Of a stretch of DNA of 25,251 nt, positions 15,106-23,916 are shown piece after piece. The translations under genes and the position numbers were made by a program. This DNA comes from Bacteroidota bacterium. GTDB taxonomy: Bacteria > Bacteroidota > Ignavibacteria > Ignavibacteriales > Ignavibacteriaceae. Every line of letters begins with the position of its first letter. The stretch's first letter is position 1. The DNA lies in contig JAEXTA010000182.1 in assembly GCA_023453665.1 (NCBI GenBank), positions 1-25,251 on the forward strand. The letters run 5' to 3'. Below the pieces are notes generated by a model. It searched no databases, had not been told where the DNA came from, and saw nothing but the letters and a program-made list of their open reading frames with translations.

Positions 15106-16503
15106 ATGACAACTTTGATTAATAATAGACAACTTTTAATCGCAATAGTAATTTCGATTATTATTGCGATTGTTCCATATTATTTATTGTTTGTCGTACT
15201 AATAGCTGCATTTTTTTTTATAAAAGAAATATTTTCGAAAGAGACAATTCTTCCAGTGATATTCTTTGTATTGGTTACAGCGTCGGGAGAATCGTTTGAA
15301 GTCATAAGAAACATTATCAATCTAATTTGTACGATTCTAATTATCTATCTTTTTATAAATAAATATGGTTTGAAATTCTCAAATTATCCTTCGATACCCA
15401 GTCGAGTATTAAGTTTTGTTTATTTATTTATCATTTCATTGTTGATCAGCAGTAGCATCTCAGGATTTCAAATCGAAAGTTTAATTGCTATTGTAAGAAC
15501 AAGCATATTTTTTGGAATAACTTACCTTTTCTATTCCCTAATAAACAATCAAATTCAGCTTTACAGTTTTCTACAAGCGTTTATGGTTTCTACATTTGTC
15601 ATAAGTTTAACAATCTATCATCAGGTAATAATGGAGGGTTTTACATTTTTCTTAATTAGTGGAGTTTTAGCACGATATTCAGGGGCTTATCCTGGTTATA
15701 ATTTTGTAGGATACCTTATGATGGTTTCAACTCTAATTGCATTTATTTTCTTATTGACTAGAAATAGATCCAGAAAAAAAATTAGAGTGTTAACCGGGAT
15801 TTTTATTTTAAATAATTTAATCATTCTTATTATTCTTAATTCTCGCTTAGCATTCTTTGGGACTTTTGTGGGAATAGTTTTCATTATTTTTATGTTCAAA
15901 CGAAAATATTTTTATAAGTTAATCCTATCAACAATTTTTGCACTTTTATTATTCTTGGTTGTTCCATCATTAAATGACTATTTGCAGGCTTATATCCGAA
16001 TCGAGTCTATAACCGAGAGAGACGATATTTGGGATCAAGGAATTGCGATGACCATTGATCACATATTTTGGGGGGTTGGGCCAGAACTTTATCCTTCAAA
16101 AGTTTACAGTTATTATTCGACTGACTATGCCATGAAATGGGTCGGGAAGTCAGCGAAAGAAATTGGTCGAGAATCACCTCATAATTATCTTCTCCTTATG
16201 TTCTCCGAAAATGGACTATTAGGGATTTGTTCTATTCTATTCCTCTACTATTTATTTATTTATTATGGTTTAAGAGCAATAAGAATTTATAAAAAAAATA
16301 ATGCGGATATTTATATTTTTTCATTAATCATTACTTTAATCGGGATCATGATAATGATTAGATCATTTTTTGAAATTGATGGTATTTTAGGTTATGGTTT
16401 TTTATCAAGGGATATAACATTTTGGATTTTATTCATTTTTATAATAAAGTTAAATATTTCTCACAAGTCATTTAAGATTTGTAGTCCTACCAACATCAAA
16501 TGA
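15106..16503 (+). CDS. O-antigen polymerase/ligase family protein (Wzy or WaaL type)
   Basis: 465 residues with about 12 membrane segments and one large periplasmic loop (about 290-360). Conserved features of the Wzy_C/ligase family are in order: NSRLAFFG (245-252), RDDIWDQG (305-312), GVGPELYP (323-330) and SPHNYLLLMFSENGLLG (357-373). In this family an Arg in the first motif and the His of SPHN support transfer of a lipid-linked glycan. With chain-length and export genes in the same locus, polymerase (Wzy) is more likely than ligase (WaaL), but sequence alone does not decide. Its stop codon lies within an 11-bp inverted repeat. A run of 9 T is at 15211-15219. Confidence 0.87.
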   Translation: MTTLINNRQLLIAIVISIIIAIVPYYLLFVVLIAAFFFIKEIFSKETILPVIFFVLVTASGESFEVIRNIINLICTILIIYLFINKYGLKFSNYPSIPSRVLSFVYLFIISLLISSSISGFQIESLIAIVRTSIFFGITYLFYSLINNQIQLYSFLQAFMVSTFVISLTIYHQVIMEGFTFFLISGVLARYSGAYPGYNFVGYLMMVSTLIAFIFLLTRNRSRKKIRVLTGIFILNNLIILIILNSRLAFFGTFVGIVFIIFMFKRKYFYKLILSTIFALLLFLVVPSLNDYLQAYIRIESITERDDIWDQGIAMTIDHIFWGVGPELYPSKVYSYYSTDYAMKWVGKSAKEIGRESPHNYLLLMFSENGLLGICSILFLYYLFIYYGLRAIRIYKKNNADIYIFSLIITLIGIMIMIRSFFEIDGILGYGFLSRDITFWILFIFIIKLNISHKSFKICSPTNIK

Positions 16504-16534
16504 ATTAAAATCGCAAAATATAATTTAATTCATT
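16499..16534 (+). terminator. Perfect 11-bp inverted repeat at the end of the polymerase gene
   Basis: Bases 16499-16509 and 16524-16534 are exact inverted complements around a 14-base loop, and the left arm includes the TGA stop codon of the polymerase gene. The stem is entirely AT-rich except one C/G pair. No uninterrupted T-tract follows immediately; the first is at about 16545. It opens the longest spacer in the locus (16504-16673), where nothing else was recognised. It could be a weak terminator or an RNA-stability hairpin dividing the locus. Confidence 0.4.
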
Positions 16535-16673
16535 AGTAAGATCTGTTTTTGATTCAATGGTTAGAATATTTTTAATCAAAGAATCAATGAAAATAATATT
16601 AGTACAAAAAAACTTTTCAAAATATTAAATTGCTAATGCAAAAAAAATAATTTCATTCTTGCTCAAGAACACT

Positions 16674-18254
16674 ATGCTAAATAAGAAAACTCCAACGAAA
16701 TATTTAACTTTTTTTGAGAAAAAATTTGCAGTAGTATTAATAATTATTTTCATATTATATAGTTTGAGTCTCGTAATATTTTCTACTGACGGTTTCCCAA
16801 ACCAGATGTGGTCAACCAACATATTCCCATTTTTAGCAGACAAACCTACATCGGAGGATGCATTTTATATGCTATCTCTCGCTTGGAATTTAGGAAGTGG
16901 TAATGGATTGACTTATAATTATGACCTGCCATCAACTGGTGTCCAACCACTTATTACATTTGTATATGGAGGAATTGCATATTTGCTATACAATTTTTCA
17001 TATAATAAATGGGATTTTATTCGGGTTGTTTTAGGCTTTAATTTACTTCTGATTCCAATATTTTATTACTCATTTAGAAATCTTTTACGAAAATTTATTG
17101 ATTTAACCATTCATGTTGATTACTTCCTATTACTATTAATTTTTTTTAATAATGAAATTTTCAGATTGTTCAGTTTTGGATTAGAGACAGGGTTATACCT
17201 TATTTTACTAACCTGGGTGATCAACTATTCGTTTTTATTTACTGACAGTCAAAGATTGACTAAGACCTCAGTTATTTTTGGTTTATTGTGTGGGTTAGCT
17301 ATTCTAGCAAGAATTGATTTTATAATTGTAATTTTTATTTTCCTTTCATTATTATTTCTACGGCGTAAAATAAAAATTAAAAGCATTTTCGTTTTTAGTT
17401 TGGTCTGTTTAGCTGTTGTACTTCCGTGGTTTATTTATGTTTACAATGTTACCGGATCAGTAATTCCAAGTTCCGGTGGAGCTCAATCAAAATTTATTTC
17501 CGAAAACGATTATATCCAGAGATTGGTTGATATGATGATTGCAGTTCTGACACACTTAAGTCTTTTGCTATATTCTGGAGGTTTGTTCAAAGTACTGGTC
17601 GTTGGTATCATCATTTCATTAGCTTTCCTTTTTTATTTAAAAAAACAGAATTTTGGATTTATTGACTATTTAGTGAAGAATAGAGAATTCTTTACAATGT
17701 GGATATCCTCATTTTTTTTCTTAATTCCAGTTTATTTATTATTTTTTTGGGCAAGTCATTTTTACATTAGATACACTAGTCCTTTACTTATCTTTATTTT
17801 ATTGCTGACCGTACCATTCTTATCAAATAAATTGAAGGATAAAAAGTCTATAATAATATTTACATTTGTTATGGTTTCTCTTTTTATCGCACAAAATATA
17901 TATGCATTTCATTTGGGTAGGATTTCAAATAATCATTTAATTTCAGCTGGATATATAAAACAGAATTATTCATCCTCAGTTAAGGTAGGAGCTTTTCAAA
18001 GCGGTGTTATTGGCTATTTAAATGAAAACGTAATCAACTTAGATGGCAAAGTTAATAAGGATGCATTAACGTACATTAACAAAAATAACTTAGATGAATA
18101 TCTGGATAAAAGTGGAATTAAAGTTATGATTGACTGGGAAAGTTGTATCCATAACTATTTATCCACCGATTATTTAAATCAAAATTGGGTTGAAGTCCAA
18201 AGATTAAAAAATATTTTGGGGAAAGAAGTAAGTATTTGCCTTGAACGCAAATAA
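16674..18254 (+). CDS. GT-C type multi-membrane protein, putative lipid-linked-sugar glycosyltransferase
   Basis: 526 residues from the ATG at 16674; TTG at 16659 would add five. About ten membrane segments span 20-415. The first periplasmic loop has SEDAFYMLSLAWNLGSGNGLTYNYDLPSTGVQPLITFVYG. This is the (S)(D/E)DxxYxxxxAxNxxxGxGxTxxxxxxTxGxxPL pattern of a bacterial GT-C subgroup, with the acidic pair as likely catalytic site. The tail has VKVGAFQSGVIGYLNENVINLDGKVNKDAL, a conserved C-terminal segment in the same subgroup (xGYxxxxxVxNLDGxxN), which is unusually specific support. The substrate is unknown. The start lacks a Shine-Dalgarno. It follows the 170-base spacer, so it may have its own promoter. 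Confidence 0.8.
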   Translation: MLNKKTPTKYLTFFEKKFAVVLIIIFILYSLSLVIFSTDGFPNQMWSTNIFPFLADKPTSEDAFYMLSLAWNLGSGNGLTYNYDLPSTGVQPLITFVYGGIAYLLYNFSYNKWDFIRVVLGFNLLLIPIFYYSFRNLLRKFIDLTIHVDYFLLLLIFFNNEIFRLFSFGLETGLYLILLTWVINYSFLFTDSQRLTKTSVIFGLLCGLAILARIDFIIVIFIFLSLLFLRRKIKIKSIFVFSLVCLAVVLPWFIYVYNVTGSVIPSSGGAQSKFISENDYIQRLVDMMIAVLTHLSLLLYSGGLFKVLVVGIIISLAFLFYLKKQNFGFIDYLVKNREFFTMWISSFFFLIPVYLLFFWASHFYIRYTSPLLIFILLLTVPFLSNKLKDKKSIIIFTFVMVSLFIAQNIYAFHLGRISNNHLISAGYIKQNYSSSVKVGAFQSGVIGYLNENVINLDGKVNKDALTYINKNNLDEYLDKSGIKVMIDWESCIHNYLSTDYLNQNWVEVQRLKNILGKEVSICLERK

Positions 18255-18362
18255 GTATTACTTGGAAATATTAAAAATGATGATTTACATCGAAAATAAT
18301 TCGCACAATAGCTATTCTGATTCTTATAATCAGTTTATAAAAATTTGTAACGGTTTACACTA

Positions 18363-19484
18363 ATGGCTCATAATGATATGACAATGATACTATATAAATA
18401 TGTGAGTAAGAGTAAAGCTTTACATAAAATCCTTGTAATTCTTTCAAATTTATTTTTCGGCTTCATAAAAATTTTTAGAACAAAAATTAATGCGGATAAA
18501 GGAGACCTCGGAGTAGTATTACTGCATAGATTAGGTGATGCTATCTTTACAATCCCAGCTGTTGAAGTACTCTCAATATTTTCGAAAAAGAGAATAATAC
18601 TCATCGCTTTTCCAGAAACAATTCCAATTTACAAGAGTGCATTCCCAGAATTTGAGTATGTAGATGTAAATCATTCTGATTTCTGGTTAAATGATAGAAT
18701 AGCAAAACCATCAATTCGAAAAAGAATAAAATCTTTAAAGTTGAGTACAATCTACGATTTAACCGGGACAGCAAGGTCTGCAACATTAATAGCTAATTAT
18801 CCTGCAAATCAAATAATAGGTCTAAATGAAGATTATTACAAAACAATTTATACTGATTATATTCCGATAAGGAACAAACCTCATCTTATAGATAATTACC
18901 TGGATGTTGTGAAAAGGTTTTTCCCTCCTTCTGAAAAAAGGTATAGTAAAGGTGTCTCGAATCTCAAAGGCGAATTCATATTAATACATCCATTTGCTAG
19001 TATAAAATCAAAAGAGTGGGGCTTGAACAGATTCATTCAACTAGCAATCAGATTGAACACGGAGTATGATTGTTTAATTATTAGTTCACCACAAAAATTG
19101 GCACCTGATATAAAGGTTGAATTAGAAGATAAAGGACTTAGTTTTATTGAAACAGAGAGCATTTCGGACTTAATCAATGTAATCAAAAAGTGTACGTTAC
19201 TCGTTGGAAATGATTCAGGACCGGTTCATATTGCTAACTTTTTGGGAAAGCCAACCTTTACAATTTATGGTCCAACAAATCCAGATTATCACAAACCACT
19301 TTCAGGTGATAACAAATATATTTTTAAGGATTTGGCATGTTCACCAAAGAAAAATGAAAAATTATGCTTCACACTGGTGGGATATTTTTGTCCGTCTTAT
19401 GAATGTATGGAAGGACTCAGTCTTCATGAAGTCGAAACCAGTTTAAGAAATTATTTAAACACTTTGAATATTAAAACCAAGTAA
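18363..19484 (+). CDS. Glycosyltransferase family 9 (heptosyltransferase-like)
   Basis: 373 residues. GT9 enzymes of the ADP-heptose:LPS heptosyltransferase type are cytosolic or peripheral GT-B proteins. Motifs: VVLLHRLGDAIFTIPAVEVL (51-70, with the acceptor-site Asp59), a linker region, HPFASIKSKEWGLNRFIQLA (209-228) and VGNDSGPVHIANFLGKPTFTIYGPTNP (281-307), the donor-binding signature. An N-terminal extension of about 45 residues precedes the first motif and may anchor the protein to the membrane. The presence of a heptose cassette upstream makes heptose transfer plausible. However, GT9 usually uses ADP-heptose, while this locus encodes the GDP route, so the donor is an open question. The start is the first of several in-frame ATGs. 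Confidence 0.88.
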   Translation: MAHNDMTMILYKYVSKSKALHKILVILSNLFFGFIKIFRTKINADKGDLGVVLLHRLGDAIFTIPAVEVLSIFSKKRIILIAFPETIPIYKSAFPEFEYVDVNHSDFWLNDRIAKPSIRKRIKSLKLSTIYDLTGTARSATLIANYPANQIIGLNEDYYKTIYTDYIPIRNKPHLIDNYLDVVKRFFPPSEKRYSKGVSNLKGEFILIHPFASIKSKEWGLNRFIQLAIRLNTEYDCLIISSPQKLAPDIKVELEDKGLSFIETESISDLINVIKKCTLLVGNDSGPVHIANFLGKPTFTIYGPTNPDYHKPLSGDNKYIFKDLACSPKKNEKLCFTLVGYFCPSYECMEGLSLHEVETSLRNYLNTLNIKTK

Positions 19485-19531
19485 AGATTTATTAATGACT
19501 GAAATATTATCCAACCAATTATAAATATTAA

Positions 19532-20257
19532 ATGCAAAATCAAAGCAAATGGCTACCGTCCAAATATGTGCAAGTAAATGGTGATTTTAGAGTGACAAAT
19601 GATGAGACTAAAGTTGGCATTGGTTACAGACTCATTGGCAATATTCAGGCAAAAAATTATAGCATTTTAATAAGTAAGTATGCAGGTGGAATGTTATTAG
19701 ACCTAGGTTGTGGGAATGTTTCGCTATATGAAATGTATAAAGATAAAGTTAGTGGTATTTATTGTGCTGACTGGCCGAATTCATTCCACACGATTACATT
19801 TCAAGATTTTCATCTTAATTTAAATCATCCATTCCCGATAAAGAGTGAAACTTTTAATACTATTATTTTAACTGATGTTATGGAACATATTGCCAATCCT
19901 TTAATCCTTTGGAATGAATTGGCTCGAATCCTAAGACCCGGGGGTCGGATAATAATTGGCGTTCCTTTCTTTCATATTATACATGAAGAGCCTTACGATT
20001 ACTTCAGATACACTGAATACAGGCTAAGGCTATTTTGTTCTGAAAATAAATTAAAGATCCTCGAATTATACTCTTACGGAGGTTCTCTTGAAATTATTTT
20101 TGATATAATTGCTAAACATATTTCTAAATTTAAAATAATATCGAAAATTCATTTTATATTAGCTAGTGTGATTATTAATTCATTTATAGGTAAAAAAATA
20201 TTTCGTTTAACAGCTTCAAAATATCCTTTAGGGTATTGTATGGTAGTAGAAAAATAG
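19532..20257 (+). CDS. SAM-dependent methyltransferase (class I)
   Basis: 241 residues. The Rossmann motif I reads MLLDLGCGNVSLYE (54-67), then the acidic strand GIYCADWPN. TDVMEHIANPLILWNELARILRPGGRIIIGVPFFH fits motifs around the post-II/III region of the Methyltransf_11 group. EEPYDYFRYTEYRLRLF resembles the segment found in methyltransferases of polysaccharide loci (a DxxRYT-like box). The acceptor is probably a sugar hydroxyl, but this is from context. It ends one base before the GT4 gene, so the two are co-translated. Confidence 0.87.
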   Translation: MQNQSKWLPSKYVQVNGDFRVTNDETKVGIGYRLIGNIQAKNYSILISKYAGGMLLDLGCGNVSLYEMYKDKVSGIYCADWPNSFHTITFQDFHLNLNHPFPIKSETFNTIILTDVMEHIANPLILWNELARILRPGGRIIIGVPFFHIIHEEPYDYFRYTEYRLRLFCSENKLKILELYSYGGSLEIIFDIIAKHISKFKIISKIHFILASVIINSFIGKKIFRLTASKYPLGYCMVVEK

Positions 20258-20258
20258 T

Positions 20259-21386
20259 ATGAAAGTAGTTCTATTAGGAGACCCGGCATCCGCACATATG
20301 ATGAAGTGGGCTAATGGCATTAATTCAAGGGGAGTTAATGTGTTAGTTTATGGATTAACTCCTGTCGATAAAGCACAGTACGACAGAGGTATAGAAATTG
20401 AAGTTTTTAAAATACCCGATTCGATTAAATGGAAGAGTGATGGCAATTTGTTAAAAGCAGCATACCTTCTCTGTGTGCCACATCTAAAAAAAATAATTAA
20501 AAAATTTAATTGCGAAATTTTACACGGACAATCTGCCTCAAGTTATGGATTAATAGGTGCATTATCGGGATTTCATCCATATATAGTTTCCGTATGGGGG
20601 AATGACGTATATATCTTCCCACACAAACATGTTCTCTTTAAGAAATTACTAATGTTTAGCCTTCGGAAAGCAGATATTATTACATCCTCAAGTAAAACAA
20701 TGGCTAAATATTCCAAACAATTCACAACAAAGGAGATTTTAGTTACACCTGGTGGAATAATGCTTAATAAGTTCAGATCAATGAAGAGGGACTCGATTCA
20801 GTACGATGTTAATGATATTGTTTTGGGTACTATAAAAATGATGGAAAGTAAGTATGGCGTTGAAGATATTCTTGATGCATTTAACATTCTCAAAAAAAAG
20901 TATCCGAATCTACCTTTAAAACTTTTGCTTGTCGGCAGAGGGTCGTTGATTGAATTATTAAAAGCAAAAGCAAGAACATACGGTATAGAAGAATATGTAA
21001 CGATGACCGGTTTAATTCCTTTTGATCAGATCCCAATGTATCACAATATGTTAGATATTTACTTAGCACCTTCTACAAACGATAGCGAATCCTTTGGAGT
21101 TGGAATATTAGAAGCCTCAGCGTGTGGCAAACCAGTTATAGTGTCAAATGTTGGTGGCCTATCAGAAGTGGTAGTCGATAACGAAACGGGTTTTATAGTT
21201 CCACCAAATAGTTCTGAGATCTTGTCCCAAAAAATGGAGATGTTAATCTTAGACAAAGAACTAAGACATAAAATGGGAATGAAAGGAAGAAAATTTGTCG
21301 AAGATAGATATGATTATGAACAGATACTTGATTATATAATCCAGATCTATGAATCAAGTTTAATTCAAATGCATAGAAAAAATTAA
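20259..21386 (+). CDS. Glycosyltransferase family 4
   Basis: 375 residues, GT-B fold. The N-terminal acceptor half contains LHGQSASSYGLIGALSGFHPYIVSVWGNDV (89-117). The C-terminal donor half has the sugar-nucleotide features VTPGGIMLNKF, GTIKMMESKYGVEDILDAF and LLLVGRGS. The EX7E motif is ESFGVGILE (Glu277 and Glu285), followed by GKPVIVSNVGGLSEVVVDNETGFIVPP. All residues expected of a retaining GT4 enzyme are present. The sugar donor and acceptor cannot be told. It is coupled to the methyltransferase upstream by a single-base gap. Confidence 0.93.
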   Translation: MKVVLLGDPASAHMMKWANGINSRGVNVLVYGLTPVDKAQYDRGIEIEVFKIPDSIKWKSDGNLLKAAYLLCVPHLKKIIKKFNCEILHGQSASSYGLIGALSGFHPYIVSVWGNDVYIFPHKHVLFKKLLMFSLRKADIITSSSKTMAKYSKQFTTKEILVTPGGIMLNKFRSMKRDSIQYDVNDIVLGTIKMMESKYGVEDILDAFNILKKKYPNLPLKLLLVGRGSLIELLKAKARTYGIEEYVTMTGLIPFDQIPMYHNMLDIYLAPSTNDSESFGVGILEASACGKPVIVSNVGGLSEVVVDNETGFIVPPNSSEILSQKMEMLILDKELRHKMGMKGRKFVEDRYDYEQILDYIIQIYESSLIQMHRKN

Positions 21387-21466
21387 ACATAGTTAATTTC
21401 TAATTAATAAATGCAACTTTTATCTTACAAAACATAAATTCGATTAAAAATTTCTTTTTGGAAATA

Positions 21467-22273
21467 ATGATTATGTCTAACAATTCTGAAATTCTAAAGC
21501 AAACGTTGTCTAATTCTTATCTCCATGAACAATGGGTAAACACTTATATAGACGATAGTAAAATTCTTTATGATCTTGTGTTTGATGAATTAAAAAAATT
21601 TTTATGGAGTTCGGGGAGGAATGATGTGTTGGATGCAGGTTGTGGTAATGGGATTAATACTCTAAGATTATTACAGCGTGGTTTTAATGTCACTGCCTGC
21701 GATTTTTCTAACGCGGCCTTAGATCTTTCCAGAACATTTCTAAGAAAAAATTATGATTTGGATAACTATAAATTGTTAAAAGAAGATATTCTTTCTCTTT
21801 CGTTTAATGATGCTGAGTTTGATGTAGTATTATGTTGGGGGGTACTGATGCATATCTATGAGATAGAAAAAGCATTAGATGAACTTTGCAGAGTGACCAA
21901 AACCGACGGCTATGTTATAATTTGTGAAGTAAGTATGAAGGCCTTGGATTCCATTTTAATTCAAGCACTAAAGTATATGTTTAGGCAATATGATCGGAGT
22001 ATAAAGAGTAGATTTGGAAAAGAGTATTGGTCAGAAACACAAGCTGGAAAGATACTAGTAAGGAAAACAGATATTGACATGTTGATTAATTTTATGAGTG
22101 AAAAGGGGTTTACTTTAGTAAATAAAATACCCGGCCAGTTTAGTCAAATTTATACAAAGATGAAAAAAGATTTCCTTCGAAAATTGATTCTTAAATTTAA
22201 TTTATTCTGGTTTAAGCATCTGAAATTTATTGGACCCTCAGTAGAACAAGTGTTAGTTTTCAAAAAAAAATAA
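21467..22273 (+). CDS. SAM-dependent methyltransferase (class I)
   Basis: 268 residues from the ATG at 21467; TTG 21458 and ATG 21473 are alternatives in the same frame. Motif I DVLDAGCGNGINTLRLLQRG (53-72) and motif II FNVTACDFSNAALDLSR are clear. EFDVVLCWGVLMHIYEIEKALDELCRVTKTDGYVIIC matches the following motifs of the Methyltransf_11/25 group. The basic, Phe-rich C-terminus (KKDFLRKLILKFNLFWFKHLKF) may sit on the membrane. The substrate is unknown. It is not similar enough to the methyltransferase at 19532 to be a recent copy. It ends in a 9-A run immediately before the stop. Confidence 0.86.
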   Translation: MIMSNNSEILKQTLSNSYLHEQWVNTYIDDSKILYDLVFDELKKFLWSSGRNDVLDAGCGNGINTLRLLQRGFNVTACDFSNAALDLSRTFLRKNYDLDNYKLLKEDILSLSFNDAEFDVVLCWGVLMHIYEIEKALDELCRVTKTDGYVIICEVSMKALDSILIQALKYMFRQYDRSIKSRFGKEYWSETQAGKILVRKTDIDMLINFMSEKGFTLVNKIPGQFSQIYTKMKKDFLRKLILKFNLFWFKHLKFIGPSVEQVLVFKKK

Positions 22274-22305
22274 TTTGATTATACGCTTATTTATTATTCC
22301 TTAAT

Positions 22306-22881
22306 ATGATCATAAGAACGATTGAAAAAAATGATATCCCTGAAATTGTAAAATTGCACAAATTAGTTTTCAGCAAAGATCATTTTTCTTCAATTTTCCC
22401 CTCAAAATTACTTGTGAAATATTTTATAACATTATACAAGCATCACAAATTTAAATTTGTAGCAGTCGAAAATTTAAATATACTAGGTTATTTAATCGGC
22501 GGATTCAATCCTGAAATTCCGGTGAACAATTTTCTACGAAAACACCTTTTAAGTATTATTTTTATTTTGATAATGAATCCCAAATTTTTACTAGAGAAAA
22601 TACATGGTTTTGTATCATCTATCTTTTCCAACCAAGTGAATGTTCATAAAAATTCTGTAAGTATATATCTCATTGCAGTAAGTAATACCGTTCAAAAACG
22701 AGGCATCGGTAAAGAACTTTTAAATCATTTTGAACAGAAATTATTAGCTAATAAAATAAGCAGTTATACTCTTGCAGTTAGAATTGATAATTTTAACGCA
22801 ATCGAGTTTTATAAAAAAAATAACTTTACACAAATTGATCAAGATTATAAAACTCTCTCCTTCAAAAAGAATTTATTATGA
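22306..22881 (+). CDS. GNAT family N-acetyltransferase
   Basis: 191 residues. The acetyl-CoA binding motif A is IYLIAVSNTVQKRGIGKELLNHFEQK (120-145), with the QxRGIG pyrophosphate loop at 130-135. The motif B region TLAVRIDNFNAIEFYKKNNF (155-174) is typical of GNAT enzymes. Between the first strands and motif A lies a hydrophobic, basic insertion (about 76-112, with ILIMNPKFLLEKI) that may contact membrane or a lipid-linked substrate. Acetylation of an amino sugar in this glycan is a reasonable guess from context, but GNATs act on many amines. It overlaps the GT2 gene by four bases (ATGA). Confidence 0.86.
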   Translation: MIIRTIEKNDIPEIVKLHKLVFSKDHFSSIFPSKLLVKYFITLYKHHKFKFVAVENLNILGYLIGGFNPEIPVNNFLRKHLLSIIFILIMNPKFLLEKIHGFVSSIFSNQVNVHKNSVSIYLIAVSNTVQKRGIGKELLNHFEQKLLANKISSYTLAVRIDNFNAIEFYKKNNFTQIDQDYKTLSFKKNLL

Positions 22882-23876
22882 GTAAAAATAATTCAGTTAT
22901 AGTCTCAATCATCGTTTGTTCATTCAATGAGATGGATTATATAGAAAGATGTCTGATATCGCTATTAAATCAAAAAAATGTTCCTGGTTGTTTAGATATA
23001 CTCGTCATTGATGGAATGAGTACAGACGGTACAAGGGAAAAAATTTTTGAATTGATGAAAACTAATAAAATGATAAGATTTTATGATAATCCTGATAGAA
23101 TTAAACCACAAGCAATTAATATTGGATTTAGTGAATCTAGGGGAGAGTATTTTGTTATTTGTGATGCACACGCTGTATATGATGAATTTTATATTTCTAC
23201 TTGTCTTGAATTGATCAAAGAACATCCTGATGCATGGTGTGTAGGCGGACCATTTTCGAATATTGGCGAGACAAGTTTTGGAAAAGCACTTGCCATAGCA
23301 ATGAATAGTCCGATTGGTGTTGGTAATGCTAAACACCGCCATCCAAACTATGAAGGTTATGGAGAGATGGTGATGTTTGGATTATTTCCACGTTTTGTCT
23401 TAGACAAAGTGGGCTATTATGACGAATCTTTTGTAATAAATCATGATGATGAATATTGCTTTAGATTAAGGAAGGCAGGCGGGAAGGTGTATATTTCTCA
23501 TCGAGCTAAATGTTACTATTTTGTTAGGAAATCTCCTTCAACTTTATTTAGACAATACTACAGCTATGGATTATGGCAGATTGCGTTTCTAAAAAAACAT
23601 AAAATTCCAATCTCTTTACGACAATTAGTGCCTTTCGGATTTTTTCTATTGGTTAGCTTGTTATTTTTAATCGGTATTATTACAAAAAATTTATGGATTG
23701 CTTTTTCATTACCGGCAGTTTATTTGACAGTATTATTAGGCGTAACTGTACCTGTGCTTGTACAAAGTGGTTTTCGAACAGCAATAAATTTTCCACTCGC
23801 AATATTTTTACTTCACTTTTCTTACGCGTTGGGATTTTTTAGAGGGATCTTCAAATTTTGGGATAAAAAATTTTAA
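22878..23876 (+). CDS. Glycosyltransferase family 2, ExoA-like, with C-terminal membrane segments
   Basis: 332 residues. The GT-A core starts VSIIVCSFNEMDYIERCLISLLNQ (9-32). DILVIDGMSTDGT (40-52) binds the nucleotide, and the metal-site region reads CDAHA (95-99) where most GT2 enzymes have DxD. DAHA is known from the succinoglycan ExoA subgroup, as is the layout of three C-terminal membrane segments (about 258-320). NHDDEYCFRLRKAGGKVYISHRA (about 189-211) supplies the ED/DD-type acceptor motif. It likely adds a sugar to the undecaprenyl-linked intermediate on the cytoplasmic face. Its start overlaps the acetyltransferase stop, so the two are translationally coupled. Confidence 0.9.
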   Translation: MSKNNSVIVSIIVCSFNEMDYIERCLISLLNQKNVPGCLDILVIDGMSTDGTREKIFELMKTNKMIRFYDNPDRIKPQAINIGFSESRGEYFVICDAHAVYDEFYISTCLELIKEHPDAWCVGGPFSNIGETSFGKALAIAMNSPIGVGNAKHRHPNYEGYGEMVMFGLFPRFVLDKVGYYDESFVINHDDEYCFRLRKAGGKVYISHRAKCYYFVRKSPSTLFRQYYSYGLWQIAFLKKHKIPISLRQLVPFGFFLLVSLLFLIGIITKNLWIAFSLPAVYLTVLLGVTVPVLVQSGFRTAINFPLAIFLLHFSYALGFFRGIFKFWDKKF

Positions 23877-23916
23877 GGCATTTTCAAATTTTATGCTTAT
23901 TATTCATACGCAAAAA

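Noticed and set aside
16557..16628. 23-codon frame in the spacer after the polymerase, starting MVRIFLIKES
   Set aside because: Too short, without a ribosome-binding site, and an AT-rich spacer gives such frames by chance.
19204..19446. 80-codon plus-strand frame within the GT9 gene
   Set aside because: It overlaps the conserved GNDSGPVH region in another frame; the GT9 frame is intact, so no frameshift needs explaining.
21391..21406. TTAATT/AATTAA inverted repeat after the GT4 gene
   Set aside because: Six A/T pairs with a three-base loop, expected by chance in this composition.
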